From assembly GCA_021811385.1 (NCBI GenBank), contig JAJZPC010000015.1:1-44756 (forward strand): a DNA stretch of 44,756 nt, in the 5' to 3' direction. The translations under genes were made by a program, and so were the position numbers. This DNA comes from Deltaproteobacteria bacterium. Lineage in GTDB: Bacteria; Desulfobacterota; Desulfobulbia; Desulfobulbales; Desulfurivibrionaceae. This document shows positions 34,677 to 44,159 of the stretch, in pieces. The notes under the pieces were generated by a model that worked only from the letters and a program-made list of their open reading frames with translations, made no database searches and had not been told where the DNA came from. Numbering within the stretch: position 1 is the first letter of the stretch; every line of letters starts with the position of its first letter.

Positions 34677-35537
34677 TCATCGTTTCAGATATGCGGTCGC
34701 ATCAATCTGGGTGAATTTATGCTTCAAGCCGCTGATGCTCTCGGAATGGCCGATAAAAAGATATCCCCCCGGGGTAAGGGCCTGATGAAATTTGTTCACC
34801 AGCTCCTGTTGCGTTTCCCGGTTGAAATAGATCATGACGTTTCGGCAGAAAATGACATCGATTGCCTCGCGCCAGGGGAAGTCCCCCATGAGATTGAACC
34901 GGTCAAAGTGCACCATCCGCCGGAGGTCTTCCTTCACCTTCACATAGCCATCGGAGCTCCCCACCCCTTTCTGGAAATATCTTTTCAATAAAGGTTTGGG
35001 CACCTTTGCCACCCTTTCGTCGGCATACACCCCCCTCTTCGCTTGCGCCAAAACCCGGGTGGAGATGTCCGTGGCCATGATGCGATAGCGTATCCCCGGA
35101 TGTTGGCTGACGAAATCATCCACCACCATGGCCATGGTGTATGGTTCCTCCCCGGACGAGCTGGCGGAGGACCAGAAAAGGATCTCCTTGCTTCTGCCCC
35201 GCCCCTCCTTGACAAAGGTGGGCAAAACAGTGGATTTCAGTATCTCGAAATGGGAGTTTTCCCTGAAGAATGAGGTGAAATTGGTGGAAACGTTATCAAT
35301 GAGATGAACGAGTTCGTCGCCGGATCTATCGTGGATGACAAACTCATAGTACTCTTTAAACGAATCAATGCCGGTGGCACGCAATCTCTTGCCCAAGCGG
35401 GCGTTCAACAACTCCTTTTTTTCCGGCTTCAGAAAGATCCCGGTTTTTTCATAGACCAGATCGCTGAATTTCTGAAACAACACATCGCTGAGCTGCTGAT
35501 AGCGGATACCGCCTGCTCCGTCATTGTTCAATGCCAC
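34677..35537 (-). CDS. cheR: Chemoreceptor methyltransferase CheR
   Basis: Methylates glutamates of the chemoreceptors with SAM. It has 286 residues: an N-terminal helical domain (VYEKTGIFLKPEKKELLNARL) and a SAM-binding domain. NVSTNFTSFFRE and IFCRNVMIYFNRETQQEL are conserved. The usual WSAGCSTGEEPYS appears as WSSASSSGEEPYT, a small variation in the SAM loop. The start is GTG at 35537, after AAGGGAG. The 185 bases before it carry no recognised gene. Confidence 0.95.
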   Translation of the reverse strand: MALNNDGAGGIRYQQLSDVLFQKFSDLVYEKTGIFLKPEKKELLNARLGKRLRATGIDSFKEYYEFVIHDRSGDELVHLIDNVSTNFTSFFRENSHFEILKSTVLPTFVKEGRGRSKEILFWSSASSSGEEPYTMAMVVDDFVSQHPGIRYRIMATDISTRVLAQAKRGVYADERVAKVPKPLLKRYFQKGVGSSDGYVKVKEDLRRMVHFDRFNLMGDFPWREAIDVIFCRNVMIYFNRETQQELVNKFHQALTPGGYLFIGHSESISGLKHKFTQIDATAYLKR

Positions 35538-35722
35538 AAAGCCGCTCCCTTGTTATCCTGGCAGAAAATCCACGACCATCTGCAAAGAGACACTACTCTT
35601 TTCCGGCCTGATTCAGGGTTTGCAACAAAACAAACCCCGCAGCCAAGTCCCACTGGTTCTGCCCGCCCCCCACAGGCAACGCAAACACCTCTTCGGAAAG
35701 CTTGCTCGCTGTATCCTTGTTA

Positions 35723-36223
35723 CTACGCGGCGAACTGCTGCAAAAGCCCTTCGCCGACGACCCTGTCCACATCAAGGAGAATCTTGACCTCGCCCTTGAC
35801 CTTCGCCATGCCCAGAATATTCTCGGTTTCAGACGAGGAACCCAGGGAAGGCGGAGGCTCAATCTCGCCCGCGGCGATATTCAGCACTTCCGCAACCGAA
35901 TCGACGACCATGCCGACCTGCACCGGAGCTGTTTGCCCCTGCACTTCGACCACGATGATACAGGTTCTTTCGTCATATTCCTTGTGATTCATGTTGAATT
36001 TAAGCCGCAGATCCAGCACCGGAATAACCTTGCCCCGCAGATTGATTACCCCCTTGATATAAGAGGGGGTGTGGGGCACAGCCGTAATCTCCATGACCCC
36101 AATGATCTCCCTGACGCTGAGAATCCCGACCCCATAGTCCTCGTTTCCCAAGGAAAAGGTGAGATATTTCCCTGCCAGCTCAGCCCCTTGGCCTAGATTC
36201 TGCGCTACGCTTGCCGCTTCCAT
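35723..36223 (-). CDS. cheW: Chemotaxis coupling protein CheW
   Basis: Links the chemoreceptors to CheA. It has 166 residues with the CheW SH3-like core: YLTFSLGNEDYGVGILSVRE, PSYIKGVINLRGKVIPVLDL and VQVGMVVDSVAEVL. The ATG at 36223 is preferred because AAGGAGG lies six bases upstream; the ATG at 36229 abuts that site and would add two residues. It follows cheA by about 90 bases. Confidence 0.95.
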   Translation of the reverse strand: MEAASVAQNLGQGAELAGKYLTFSLGNEDYGVGILSVREIIGVMEITAVPHTPSYIKGVINLRGKVIPVLDLRLKFNMNHKEYDERTCIIVVEVQGQTAPVQVGMVVDSVAEVLNIAAGEIEPPPSLGSSSETENILGMAKVKGEVKILLDVDRVVGEGLLQQFAA

Positions 36224-36316
36224 CAACATCCTCCTTTTTCATGAAAGGCCCACAGGGCGATCCTTCAGCCCCTGGGGATGAAAACATTCCCCAACTTCCG
36301 CTTGCTTGCGAAAAAA

Positions 36317-38614
36317 TCAATCCGCCGTATTGGCCATAACCCCGGCCAGATCAAGAATGAGACCAACCCTGCCATCGCCGAGAATGGTCCCGCCGGCAAC
36401 GCCGGGCACGTCAAGGCCGCCGAGATTCTTGATAACGACCTCCTCCTTGCCCAGGAGTTCATCAACCATCAAGGCGCGCCGCCTGCCCTCGTTCTCCACC
36501 ACCACGACAATGGCGTCACAGGGATCCGTATAGGTGGATTCCACCCCGAATTTTTCATACAGCCTGATAATGGGCACCAGCTCGCCGCGCACCATGAGGT
36601 TCTCTCCACGACCGTGCACCGTGCTGTAGTTTTGCCGCTCGGGATGCATGGATTCCTGGATGGCAATGGTCGGGATGATATACCGTTCACTGCCGACCCG
36701 GACAATGATCCCATCGATGATCGCCAGGGTCAAGGGCAGACGGATCATGAACAAGGATCCCTTGCCCGACTGGCTTTGCACCTCCACCTTGCCCCGCAGC
36801 TTTTCCACCGCTTTCTTTACAACATCCATGCCCACGCCACGGCCGGAAACGTCGGTAATCTTGTCCGCCGTGGAAAACCCGGGAAGAAAAATAAGATTGT
36901 TCAATTCAAAATCAGACAGGTTCTCGGATTCGCCGATCAGACCACGCTCAATGGCTTTTTTCCTGATTTTCTGGGTATTGAGCCCTTCGCCATCGTCCTC
37001 GATCTCGATCATCATGCTGCCGCCCTTTTGGTAGGCGCGGAGAAAAACGGTGCCGGTTTCCGGCTTGCCGACCTTCTCCCGATCAGCCGGGGGCGAGATG
37101 CCATGGTCCACGGAATTACGCATCATGTGGACAAGCGGGTCATAGATCGAGTCCACCATGTTGCGGTCGATCTCGGTATCGGCGCCCTCCATGATCAGAT
37201 CAACCTTTTTCCCTGATTTTTTGGAAAGATCCCGGACCAGCCGAATCATCTTATCAAAGGTTTGCTTGATGGGAACCATGCGCATGGACATGGCCGTGCG
37301 CTGCAACTCGGAGGTGATCCGGGTCAGCTGGGAAAAATCCTTGGTGAGCTTTGGATCGGCGATGCGGGAAACAAGCCGGTTTTGGCGGACCAGCGATTGC
37401 ATGATCACCAGTTCGCCCACCGCGTTCACCAGGGCATCGAGCTTTTCCACATCGACCTTGATGGAGGCGCCGATCTTTTTCTGCCCCGAATCGGCAGCCG
37501 GGCGTCCCGAAGGACTTGCCGTGGCCTCGGCTCTCGGAGAGGCGACAGGCCGCGCAGCCTTGGCGATGGCCGACCTGGCCGGGGCAACGGGCTCGGCTTC
37601 CTCGCCGGCCTGGGGTTCCGCTTCTTCACTTTCCACAACTTCCGGCAGGGCCTCCAGCTCCGGCGCAACAACAGATTCGGCCGGCGGAGCCCCGTTATCC
37701 CCTTCCTGCAACTGGGTGATGCTCGCCAGAAAGCCGCTGATATCGGTATCCTTGTAATTGGCTGGTCCATGCTGCAAAACATTCTTGATGTCTTCAACCA
37801 TGGATTTCAACGCATCGCCGACAGTCAGAACAATGTCAATGACCGCGGAATCCATGGCTCGCTTGCCGTTGCGCACGTCATCCAGCAGATTCTCCGTGGC
37901 ATGGGCAAGCCTGTTGATGGTTTTCAGATTGAGAAAGCCGGAAACACCCTTGATCGTGTGGAACGGCCGGAAGATATTATTGATGATCTCCATGTCGTCC
38001 GGGCTTTGCTCCAGCTCGAGCACGTTGACCTCGATGGATTCCAGATGTTCGAACGCCTCCTCGATAAAGCCGGCCAGCAGGTCCGTGTCCTGCAAGAAAT
38101 CGGGAATCGCTTCCTGGCTCGGCAACCCGGACGCAGGAGCCTGGCCGGCGTCGACCCGCGGCGAGACAACGGCGCATTCTTTCTCAACCGGGGTATCATG
38201 TTCAGCCTCGCCCGTCCCGGCGGCCGTTGCGCCTTGCCCCCCAAGAAGCGTTGATGGCTCCAGGAAAAACCCGATCTTTTTCATGTTATCGCAGAACTGC
38301 CCGAGGATCTTCTCGCCGGGCTGCCCCTCCTTCCGGACCGATTCCTGCATCTCGGTTATGCACTGGCCGAGAAGATCATAATTTTCCGCGGAATCGGCCA
38401 ACTCGCCCATGATAAATTTCTCAAGGGCGCCCTTAAAAGCGGCGGCCATGTGCTGAACAACCATCGGTGTATCCGCGGCGGCGCGCCCGGGCAGCAATTT
38501 CTCGATCAGATCGAGCAGCTCGCCGACAATGGAAAGATCTCCCGGCTCGATCATCAGTATCTTCAAAGCCATTTCGTCCAAAAGCTCGGACAATGGTTTA
38601 TGCCCTGCTGCCAT
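36317..38614 (-). CDS. cheA: Chemotaxis histidine kinase CheA
   Basis: Histidine kinase of the chemoreceptor array, 765 residues. Residues 1-130 form a helical domain with no recognised phosphorylation motif. The HPt domain follows, with phosphorylated His219 in FRPFHTIKGVSGFL. A long Pro/Ala/Glu linker (about 310-400) leads to the dimerisation helices, the kinase domain with HMMRNSVDHGISPP (N box), EIEDDGEGLN and VSGRGVGMDVV, and a C-terminal CheW-like domain (EKFGVESTYTDP, VDELLGKEEVVIKNLG). The ATG at 38614 follows AAGGAG. No separate P2 domain for CheY/CheB docking was recognised. Confidence 0.96.
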   Translation of the reverse strand: MAAGHKPLSELLDEMALKILMIEPGDLSIVGELLDLIEKLLPGRAAADTPMVVQHMAAAFKGALEKFIMGELADSAENYDLLGQCITEMQESVRKEGQPGEKILGQFCDNMKKIGFFLEPSTLLGGQGATAAGTGEAEHDTPVEKECAVVSPRVDAGQAPASGLPSQEAIPDFLQDTDLLAGFIEEAFEHLESIEVNVLELEQSPDDMEIINNIFRPFHTIKGVSGFLNLKTINRLAHATENLLDDVRNGKRAMDSAVIDIVLTVGDALKSMVEDIKNVLQHGPANYKDTDISGFLASITQLQEGDNGAPPAESVVAPELEALPEVVESEEAEPQAGEEAEPVAPARSAIAKAARPVASPRAEATASPSGRPAADSGQKKIGASIKVDVEKLDALVNAVGELVIMQSLVRQNRLVSRIADPKLTKDFSQLTRITSELQRTAMSMRMVPIKQTFDKMIRLVRDLSKKSGKKVDLIMEGADTEIDRNMVDSIYDPLVHMMRNSVDHGISPPADREKVGKPETGTVFLRAYQKGGSMMIEIEDDGEGLNTQKIRKKAIERGLIGESENLSDFELNNLIFLPGFSTADKITDVSGRGVGMDVVKKAVEKLRGKVEVQSQSGKGSLFMIRLPLTLAIIDGIIVRVGSERYIIPTIAIQESMHPERQNYSTVHGRGENLMVRGELVPIIRLYEKFGVESTYTDPCDAIVVVVENEGRRRALMVDELLGKEEVVIKNLGGLDVPGVAGGTILGDGRVGLILDLAGVMANTAD

Positions 38615-38829
38615 ACATACGCTCCTTGCAAAACGAGAAAAGCGAATACCCACGGACACCCGCGCACGGAAAACGGAAACTCAGTGCCATATTATGCTTC
38701 CATACTGTGCAAACATCAATGAATATTGCAAGTTATTTCTTGCCGCGCCGCTGCTGTCCGGGCGCACCAGCATGCCATGCCCGCCTTGTCCACTGATAGC
38801 CGAGAGATCCTGCAATACCCAGATTTTCG

Positions 38830-40455
38830 TCAAAAATCCTCGAAATCATCACCCATGGGGATAATATCCTCCGGCTTGGACGGGGCTGCCGGCTTCCCGG
38901 CTGCGGGCGGCAGCGCCTTTCGCGCAGGCGCCGGCTTATTCGGGGCCGAGAGCTTAACCGCCGAGCGCTTGAGCCGGCTCACCCTGGAGGCGGTGCTTCG
39001 ACCGCTTGCCGATTCCGACCCGGCGGCGCCGCCCGCTATTTCCAGCAGATGCGCCACCGAGCCTTTCAGCATCTCCGCCTGGGCGTTCAGTTCTTCGGAG
39101 GCGGAGGCCGATTCTTCCGCCGCCGCCGCATTGCTTTGGGTTACGGTGTCGATCTCGTGAATGGCCTTGGAAACCTGATTGATGGCGTTGGCCTGCTGGC
39201 TTGCCGCCCCGGCAATCTCCGTAATGATCGTACCGATCCGGATGGTGGACCGGGCGGCTCCATTGAACGATTCGCTGGTCTCGCTGACCAGGGCGTTGCC
39301 GCTGTTGATCTTCTGCACCGTGCCCTCAATGAGGTTTGAGGTGTTTTTCGCCGCTTCCGCAGCCCGCATGGCCAGGTTGCGAACCTCATCGGCAACCACT
39401 GCGAATCCGGCCCCGGCCTCGCCTGCCCTGGCGGCCTCCACCGCGGCATTCAGGGCCAGTAGGTTGGTCTGAAAGGCGATTTCGTCGATGGTTTTCACGA
39501 TCTTCTGGGTTTCGGCGCTGGCCGCCGAAATTTCATGCATGGAGGCGGTGAGTTTTTTCATGGATTCGTCAGCCCCCTGAATAACCTGATTCGCTTCCCG
39601 CATCAGCTCGTCCGCCTGACGGGCGTTATCCGCGTCCTGCTTGATCATGGCCCCCACCTCTTCCAGGGAGGCGGAAGTCTCTTCCACTGCCGCAGCCTGT
39701 TCGGACGCGCCCTCTGCCAGGGACTGGCTGGAAGAGGAAACCTCCCCTGCCGCCGCGGCCACCTGGTTGGAGGACTCATCGAGTTCCCGGCTGATGCCGG
39801 TTACAACTCGAATCACCGAACGGCTGATCAGAATGAGTGACGTTATAATCAAGGCCAGGGCGAGAACAAAAAACACCACGGCAATCACTGTGGCGCGTGA
39901 TACGACAGAGGATGCCTTGTCCATGGCCTCCTTGATCTCTCCGCCCACCGAGGCGTCAAGCCTGTCGAGACTCACCTCGATGGCGGCGGCGTTGTTATCG
40001 ATGGCGTCGTCGATCTTTGTGTATTCCGCCTCTTCGGCCCGCGTTTCGATGAGCCGGGGGAGATCTTTCTGGATAGCCGTAGCCAGCTTGTCAAACTGAG
40101 CAGCAATATCCTGGACAAGTTGTTTTTCTTCCGCCGTGTCGGCAAGCCGGGCAAGGTCTTCCAAATGCTTCCGGATATAGGCCGTATCCGTATTGATCTT
40201 CTCAAAACGTTCGGGAGCAATCTTCCCCTCCTCCCGGTCAACAATGGAATCCATGGCCGCCAGCACGAGATGCAGCTGGGCGCGGGCCATCCCGTTGACC
40301 ACGGTTATCTGCTCGTACCGCAATTTCAATTGGTCAAAATCCCGCTGCACCCTGAAGTTCGTGGTAAGGGTCGTTGTCCCGAACACCAGCAGAATCAAGA
40401 CGATTCCGCCTCCCAAAACCGACATTTTCTTGCCGATGGTCCATCCCGCCTTCAT
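38830..40455 (-). CDS. Methyl-accepting chemotaxis protein
   Basis: A chemoreceptor of 541 residues. A transmembrane helix at residues 12-30 is followed by a periplasmic four-helix-bundle-like sensor (31-185), a second transmembrane helix near 188-212, and the cytoplasmic signalling bundle. The signalling tip [21 protein letters not shown] is intact. A typical HAMP domain is shorter than usual or absent. The C-terminal 65 residues are a flexible Pro/Ala/Lys linker ending in [10 protein letters not shown], which could tether CheR or CheB. The ATG at 40455 follows GAGGAGGTG. The ligand is not known. Confidence 0.95.
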   Translation of the reverse strand: MKAGWTIGKKMSVLGGGIVLILLVFGTTTLTTNFRVQRDFDQLKLRYEQITVVNGMARAQLHLVLAAMDSIVDREEGKIAPERFEKINTDTAYIRKHLEDLARLADTAEEKQLVQDIAAQFDKLATAIQKDLPRLIETRAEEAEYTKIDDAIDNNAAAIEVSLDRLDASVGGEIKEAMDKASSVVSRATVIAVVFFVLALALIITSLILISRSVIRVVTGISRELDESSNQVAAAAGEVSSSSQSLAEGASEQAAAVEETSASLEEVGAMIKQDADNARQADELMREANQVIQGADESMKKLTASMHEISAASAETQKIVKTIDEIAFQTNLLALNAAVEAARAGEAGAGFAVVADEVRNLAMRAAEAAKNTSNLIEGTVQKINSGNALVSETSESFNGAARSTIRIGTIITEIAGAASQQANAINQVSKAIHEIDTVTQSNAAAAEESASASEELNAQAEMLKGSVAHLLEIAGGAAGSESASGRSTASRVSRLKRSAVKLSAPNKPAPARKALPPAAGKPAAPSKPEDIIPMGDDFEDF

Positions 40456-40960
40456 AACGACACCTCCTCTTGACCAAAATTCTTTCCTGCTCCGCGCGCC
40501 TTCACGCCGGAGAGATACAATCCCTCCTGCCCCACCAGGAGAAAACGAATATGCCCTTCCCCACGATCATCCCTATACAACATGAGAGCAGTTTATAGGA
40601 ATTTTTACCAGAGACTTTTTTTGCTGTTCTCGTCTTTTTCCGACCCCCACCCCGCTCTCCCGGGAACAAGGATCTTCTTCATACGCCTCCCTGTTCTGCC
40701 AAGAAGAGCCCGACGATAAAGATTTAACATATTGAAATCACAGACTAAAGCACACAGCCCATCTCGCGTCCCCGTGTTTTTTCCATTGCAGTAACCCTGG
40801 TTCTCCGGTAAAAGTGGCTGAACATTAGTTTTGGCGTATCGCGTTATTTCTCCGCTGGAAGAATCCGGCATCCCTTTGAACTGCCTGTAGCGCCATGCGA
40901 TGACCGCCCAGCCCACGGGCTGAACGTCACCGGAATACTCCCAGTGCAGGGGAACACGGT
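40456..40960. other. Intergenic region between mcp and the transglycosylase gene
   Basis: About 500 bases between two divergent genes. Both promoters must lie here, but I could not assign either with confidence; TATAAA and TTGTATAG motifs near 40575-40600 are candidates for mcp on the minus strand. A 103-codon frame on the minus strand (40605-40916) has odd composition and no family resemblance, and I do not accept it as a gene. No terminator or RNA gene was recognised. Confidence 0.5.
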
Positions 40961-42538
40961 TTGTATACTCATCCAGAAATTTTCAAATTTCGATTTCTTC
41001 CCCTGTCCAGGCTTTTTCTGATCCTAGCGGTTGCCTCCCTGGCCATGGGTGGCTTCACAGCCTGCGCCCCGTTGGAAAATCCCGGCATTACCAGAGTCAG
41101 CGCGGAAGCCGGACCCAAGGCTCCGGAACCAAAAATCGCCCTCCCCGCCTTAAAACAGGAAAGTTCTCCCCCTCGGGAAGAAAACCCGGCTCCAGAGCAA
41201 AAAGAGGCTGATCCCCAAGCGCTTAAACTGGTGATCAGCCCGGAAATAAGCGAACTGGCGCAACTCAGCGCCTGGGATGTGCTTCCCTTGCTCAGCACGG
41301 GTGAAGAAGCCGAATCCTACGATTTCCCCCTCGCGATGAATGATCAGGTTGAATACTACCTGGATTTCTTCCAGAACCGCCATCGCAAGACCTTTGCCCG
41401 CTGGCTTGCCCGCTCCTCCCGGTATCTGCCCATGATCAAGGAAGAGTTCGCCAAGGCAGGACTCCCCCTGGATCTCGCCTATCTGCCCATGATCGAAAGC
41501 GGCTTCAACACCACGGTCTCTTCCCGGGCCAGCGCGGTGGGAACCTGGCAGTTCATGCGGGCCACCGGCCAGAACTACGGCCTGAAGGTCAACGATTATG
41601 TCGACGAACGGCGCGATCCGGTAAAATCGACCAAGGCGGCGGCAGCCTATCTTTCAAAGCTGTACAAGGATTTCGATTCGTGGCATCTGGCGGTTGCCGC
41701 CTATAATGCCGGGGAAGGCAAAATCAAGAAGGCCATGAAGCAGTCCGATACCGACGATTTCTGGGAGATTGCCCAGAGCCAATACATCCATTCGGAAACC
41801 AAGCTCTATGTCCCGCAGCTCATCGCCGCCATCATGATCGCCAAGGATCCGGAAAAGTACGGGTTTGACGGAATTGATTACGACGAGCCGCTGGAGTACG
41901 AAACCGTCCATGTGCCACGCGGCACCCCGATCAAGGCCGTCGCCCTGGCCTGCAATCTTCCCGACGAGGAGATCCTCGCCCTCAACCGGCACCTGTCCAA
42001 GGCCATCACCCCTCCCACCGAAGCGGATTACCCGTTGCGGGTGCCGCCGGGGAAAAAGGATCTGGTAACCCGAAACCTTCCCAAGGTCCGCCAGGTAACG
42101 GTTACCGAGTTTAACGACCACGAAGTGCGGCGCGGGGAAACCCTGACCACCATCTGCAGAAAATACAAACTGAGCAAAACCACGCTGTTGAAGGCGAACC
42201 ACCTCGAACAGGAACGGCTCTCCCTGGGGCAACGGTTGAGAATCCCCTACCAGACCACGGCTTACAAACTCAGCGATGAGCCGTTGCATTTCGATCGGGC
42301 CGGGGCGTCCAACATCCCCTTGCTTTCCATCCGCATGGAAACGGACGACGACGGCAAAGCCGGCAAGAAAAAGAAATCGCGCTCCGGCAAAAAGGAGAAG
42401 CAATCGGAAAAATCCAAAAAACGGGTTCTTTCCTTCCCGGGCAAGGAAAAAAAATCCGCTCCTCCAGCCACGAAAGACAAGAGCAAGAAATCTCCGGAGC
42501 CATCTCCTAAAAAACCAGGCTCCGGCAAAAAGAGATAA
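40961..42538 (+). CDS. mltD: MltD-like membrane-bound lytic transglycosylase with LysM domain
   Basis: Cleaves peptidoglycan glycan strands in the periplasm. It has 525 residues. The signal sequence spans 12-30, with Cys35 in GGFTAC as the probable lipid-modified residue, although the lipobox is not classical. The SLT domain has catalytic Glu179 in LPMIESGFNTTVSSRASAVG and the motifs GTWQFMRATGQNYGL and AVAAYNAGEGKI. One LysM repeat follows (HEVRRGETLTTICRKYKL). The last 70 residues are a Lys/Ser/Pro-rich tail, strongly basic. The start appears to be TTG at 40961, after AGGGGA; no in-frame ATG would keep the signal peptide. Confidence 0.9.
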   Translation: MYTHPEIFKFRFLPLSRLFLILAVASLAMGGFTACAPLENPGITRVSAEAGPKAPEPKIALPALKQESSPPREENPAPEQKEADPQALKLVISPEISELAQLSAWDVLPLLSTGEEAESYDFPLAMNDQVEYYLDFFQNRHRKTFARWLARSSRYLPMIKEEFAKAGLPLDLAYLPMIESGFNTTVSSRASAVGTWQFMRATGQNYGLKVNDYVDERRDPVKSTKAAAAYLSKLYKDFDSWHLAVAAYNAGEGKIKKAMKQSDTDDFWEIAQSQYIHSETKLYVPQLIAAIMIAKDPEKYGFDGIDYDEPLEYETVHVPRGTPIKAVALACNLPDEEILALNRHLSKAITPPTEADYPLRVPPGKKDLVTRNLPKVRQVTVTEFNDHEVRRGETLTTICRKYKLSKTTLLKANHLEQERLSLGQRLRIPYQTTAYKLSDEPLHFDRAGASNIPLLSIRMETDDDGKAGKKKKSRSGKKEKQSEKSKKRVLSFPGKEKKSAPPATKDKSKKSPEPSPKKPGSGKKR

Positions 42539-42575
42539 ACCGCACGCAGGCAACAGCCCGAGGCTCGGATCGCTG

Positions 42576-43394
42576 ATGAAACTTCAAGGCAGAACAGCCC
42601 TTGTTCTCGGAGGGGCAAAGGGAATCGGCAAGGCCATCGGCCTCGCCCTGGCCAGGGCCGGGGCCACGGTTGTGCTCACGCACCATGACTGGCCCGAAGA
42701 AGCCGCCCTCATGCAGGAGGAGCTTGCCGCCCTTGGCAACGACCATCTGGCGGTCAAGGTCGACCTGCGGGATCCTGCGGCCATCCAGGAACTTTTCGCC
42801 ACCATCCGCGCACGCTACGGCACCCTCCATATCCTGATCAACAATATCGAACGCGGCGGCATGCCCATTGTCCACGGCCACTACACCCCGGAGCAATGGG
42901 AGCTGGAGATGGCCACCACCCTGCGGGCCAAATGGTGGGTCATGCGTTCAGCCCTGCCCCTGTTGCAAGAAAACGGAGAGGGTGCGGTCATCACCCTCTC
43001 TTCCATTGCCGGTATTGTCGGCCGCTCCGGCCCGGCGGGGCTCATCTTCAACGATGGCTACTCCGCGGCCAACCGCGCCATCTCCTCCTTTACGGAAACC
43101 TGGGCCAGGGAAGGCGCGCCCACGGTGCGGGTCAATGAGTTGATGCTGGGATTTTTTGAGACCAGACACGGTGAACAGACCCGGGGATGGAACCTGCTCA
43201 GCGGGGAACAACAGACCGCGATCCGCGAACATATCCTGCTCAAACGGACCGGGAAAATCGAAGAAATCATCGCGGCGGTTTTCTTTCTGCTACAGGAGGC
43301 CACTTACATGACAGGATCGGTGCTGCGGATGGACGGCGGCTATGTGCTGGGCGGGGAGAAAATCCCGCCCATGCCGGTGGGGGTAGAAAAATAG
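42576..43394 (+). CDS. SDR-family protein with altered catalytic motif
   Basis: A short-chain dehydrogenase/reductase-like protein of 272 residues. The cofactor motif is LGGAKGIGKAIG (10-22), the middle motif ILINNIERGG, and the catalytic Ser lies in LSSIAG (142-143). The active site reads YSAAN, not YxxxK: Tyr162 is present but the lysine four residues on is Asn166. The end (YMTGSVLRMDGGYVLGG) is typical. The protein may be inactive, may use another lysine, or may have another role. The ATG at 42576 has a weak GGAT upstream. It follows the transglycosylase by 37 bases and may be cotranscribed. Confidence 0.85.
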   Translation: MKLQGRTALVLGGAKGIGKAIGLALARAGATVVLTHHDWPEEAALMQEELAALGNDHLAVKVDLRDPAAIQELFATIRARYGTLHILINNIERGGMPIVHGHYTPEQWELEMATTLRAKWWVMRSALPLLQENGEGAVITLSSIAGIVGRSGPAGLIFNDGYSAANRAISSFTETWAREGAPTVRVNELMLGFFETRHGEQTRGWNLLSGEQQTAIREHILLKRTGKIEEIIAAVFFLLQEATYMTGSVLRMDGGYVLGGEKIPPMPVGVEK

Positions 43395-43508
43395 GCTAAA
43401 GGTTAAAGGTTCAAGGCGAAAGGATTGAGACAGAGATAACATTATTCTTTGAAATTAGTTACCTTTCGCCTTTCACCTTCAACCTTACGCCTTTCACCCT
43501 GCCCCTTA
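43394..43508. repeat. Inverted heptanucleotide repeat arrays
   Basis: The right arm (43461-43508, plus) reads ACCTTTC, GCCTTTC, ACCTTCA, ACCTTAC, GCCTTTC, ACCCTGC, CCCTTAC. The left arm (43394-43423) is the same type on the minus strand: CCTTTCG, CCTTGAA, CCTTTAA, CCTTTAG. The arms flank an AT-rich stretch and could pair into a long hairpin. It spans from the SDR stop to the stop of the next gene, so it may serve as a convergent terminator. It is related to 4965-5006. Confidence 0.65.
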
Positions 43509-43808
43509 CTTCTTTTCCAGCCCCATCCTTATCAACAAATCCTCCACCGCCCATTTCGGAATCTGATGCAGGATCAGCTCCACGGCCTTGGCCTTCATGT
43601 CATCGTCGTTTTTAGGAATGCCGCCCTCGCTCTCCGCCATCTCGGCGAAGATATCCTCGGCGTCGAACCAGCAGATCTCCTTGTCGTTGGTGCTGTAAAC
43701 GGTCAACACCCGCCGGTTGGCCTCATGCAGATGCTCCTCTTCCATCACCGCGCCGACCAGCTTCTTGGCCACCTCATAGGGAATGCATTGCGTATCTTCC
43801 GCGCTCAT
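43506..43808 (-). CDS. Small conserved-looking protein of unknown function
   Basis: A 100-residue soluble, acidic protein with no signal peptide or membrane segment. I do not recognise its family. It begins MSAEDTQCIPYEVAKKLVGA, has a strand-like centre (RRVLTVYSTNDKEICWFDAEDIF) and ends in a helix (AVEDLLIRMGLEKK). A strong ribosome binding site (GAGGAG) lies before the ATG at 43808, and codon use looks like the neighbours, so it is probably a real gene. It converges with the SDR gene. Confidence 0.75.
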   Translation of the reverse strand: MSAEDTQCIPYEVAKKLVGAVMEEEHLHEANRRVLTVYSTNDKEICWFDAEDIFAEMAESEGGIPKNDDDMKAKAVELILHQIPKWAVEDLLIRMGLEKK

Positions 43809-43957
43809 TGATTTCTCCTCGCTCTTTTTTGATGTGCAGCGCACTCAATACTTTATTTTTGGGCGTTTTTCAAGCATTCCCTGATCCTCGCCAGCATGGA
43901 TTTCCGCCCGCTTTCCGGCTTGACGGCTTCCGGGCAGACTGGTAATACAAAACCACT

Positions 43958-44138
43958 TGAGCCTCTTGCAAAAATCCAAAAAGTTCCCTCCCCCTCGGAG
44001 TCTGCGCTTACCTGGCGGGGAGGGTTAGGGAAAGGGGGAAACAACTACGGAATCGGCAGGTTGCGACTTCACCCACCCCCTGGCCCCCTCCCGTCAAGGG
44101 AGGGGGATTCAATTGGGCGGAATTTTGCAAGAAGTTCA
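43958..44138. mobile_element. MITE-like non-coding element with 20-base terminal inverted repeats
   Basis: The ends TGAGCCTCTTGCAAAAATCC (43958-43977) and, inverted, TGAACTTCTTGCAAAATTCC (44119-44138) match at 17 of 20 positions. The inside has no gene and is full of G/C-rich hairpins: CCCTCCCC...GGGGAGGG near 43985-44030 and CCCCCTCCC...GGGAGGGGG near 44090-44106. Such structures are typical of non-autonomous insertion elements. No target-site duplication is obvious. It fills most of the gap 43809-44159. Small open frames across it are artefacts. Confidence 0.65.
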
Positions 44139-44159
44139 TTTCTCACTTAAAGGTTGCCC

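Noticed and set aside
35593-35722. Open frame of about 43 codons in the cheW-cheR gap
   Set aside because: The peptide looks plausible but there is no start codon with a ribosome binding site; it may be a relic of a longer cheW end.
40605-40916. 103-codon open frame on the minus strand between mcp and mltD, with a vague transposase-like ending
   Set aside because: No family motif, no ribosome binding site and odd composition. A decayed transposase cannot be excluded but is not supported.
43853-44150. Small frames encoding Pro/Gly-rich peptides across 43.9-44.1 kb
   Set aside because: They lie in the hairpin-rich MITE-like element and look like typical translations of a non-coding repeat.
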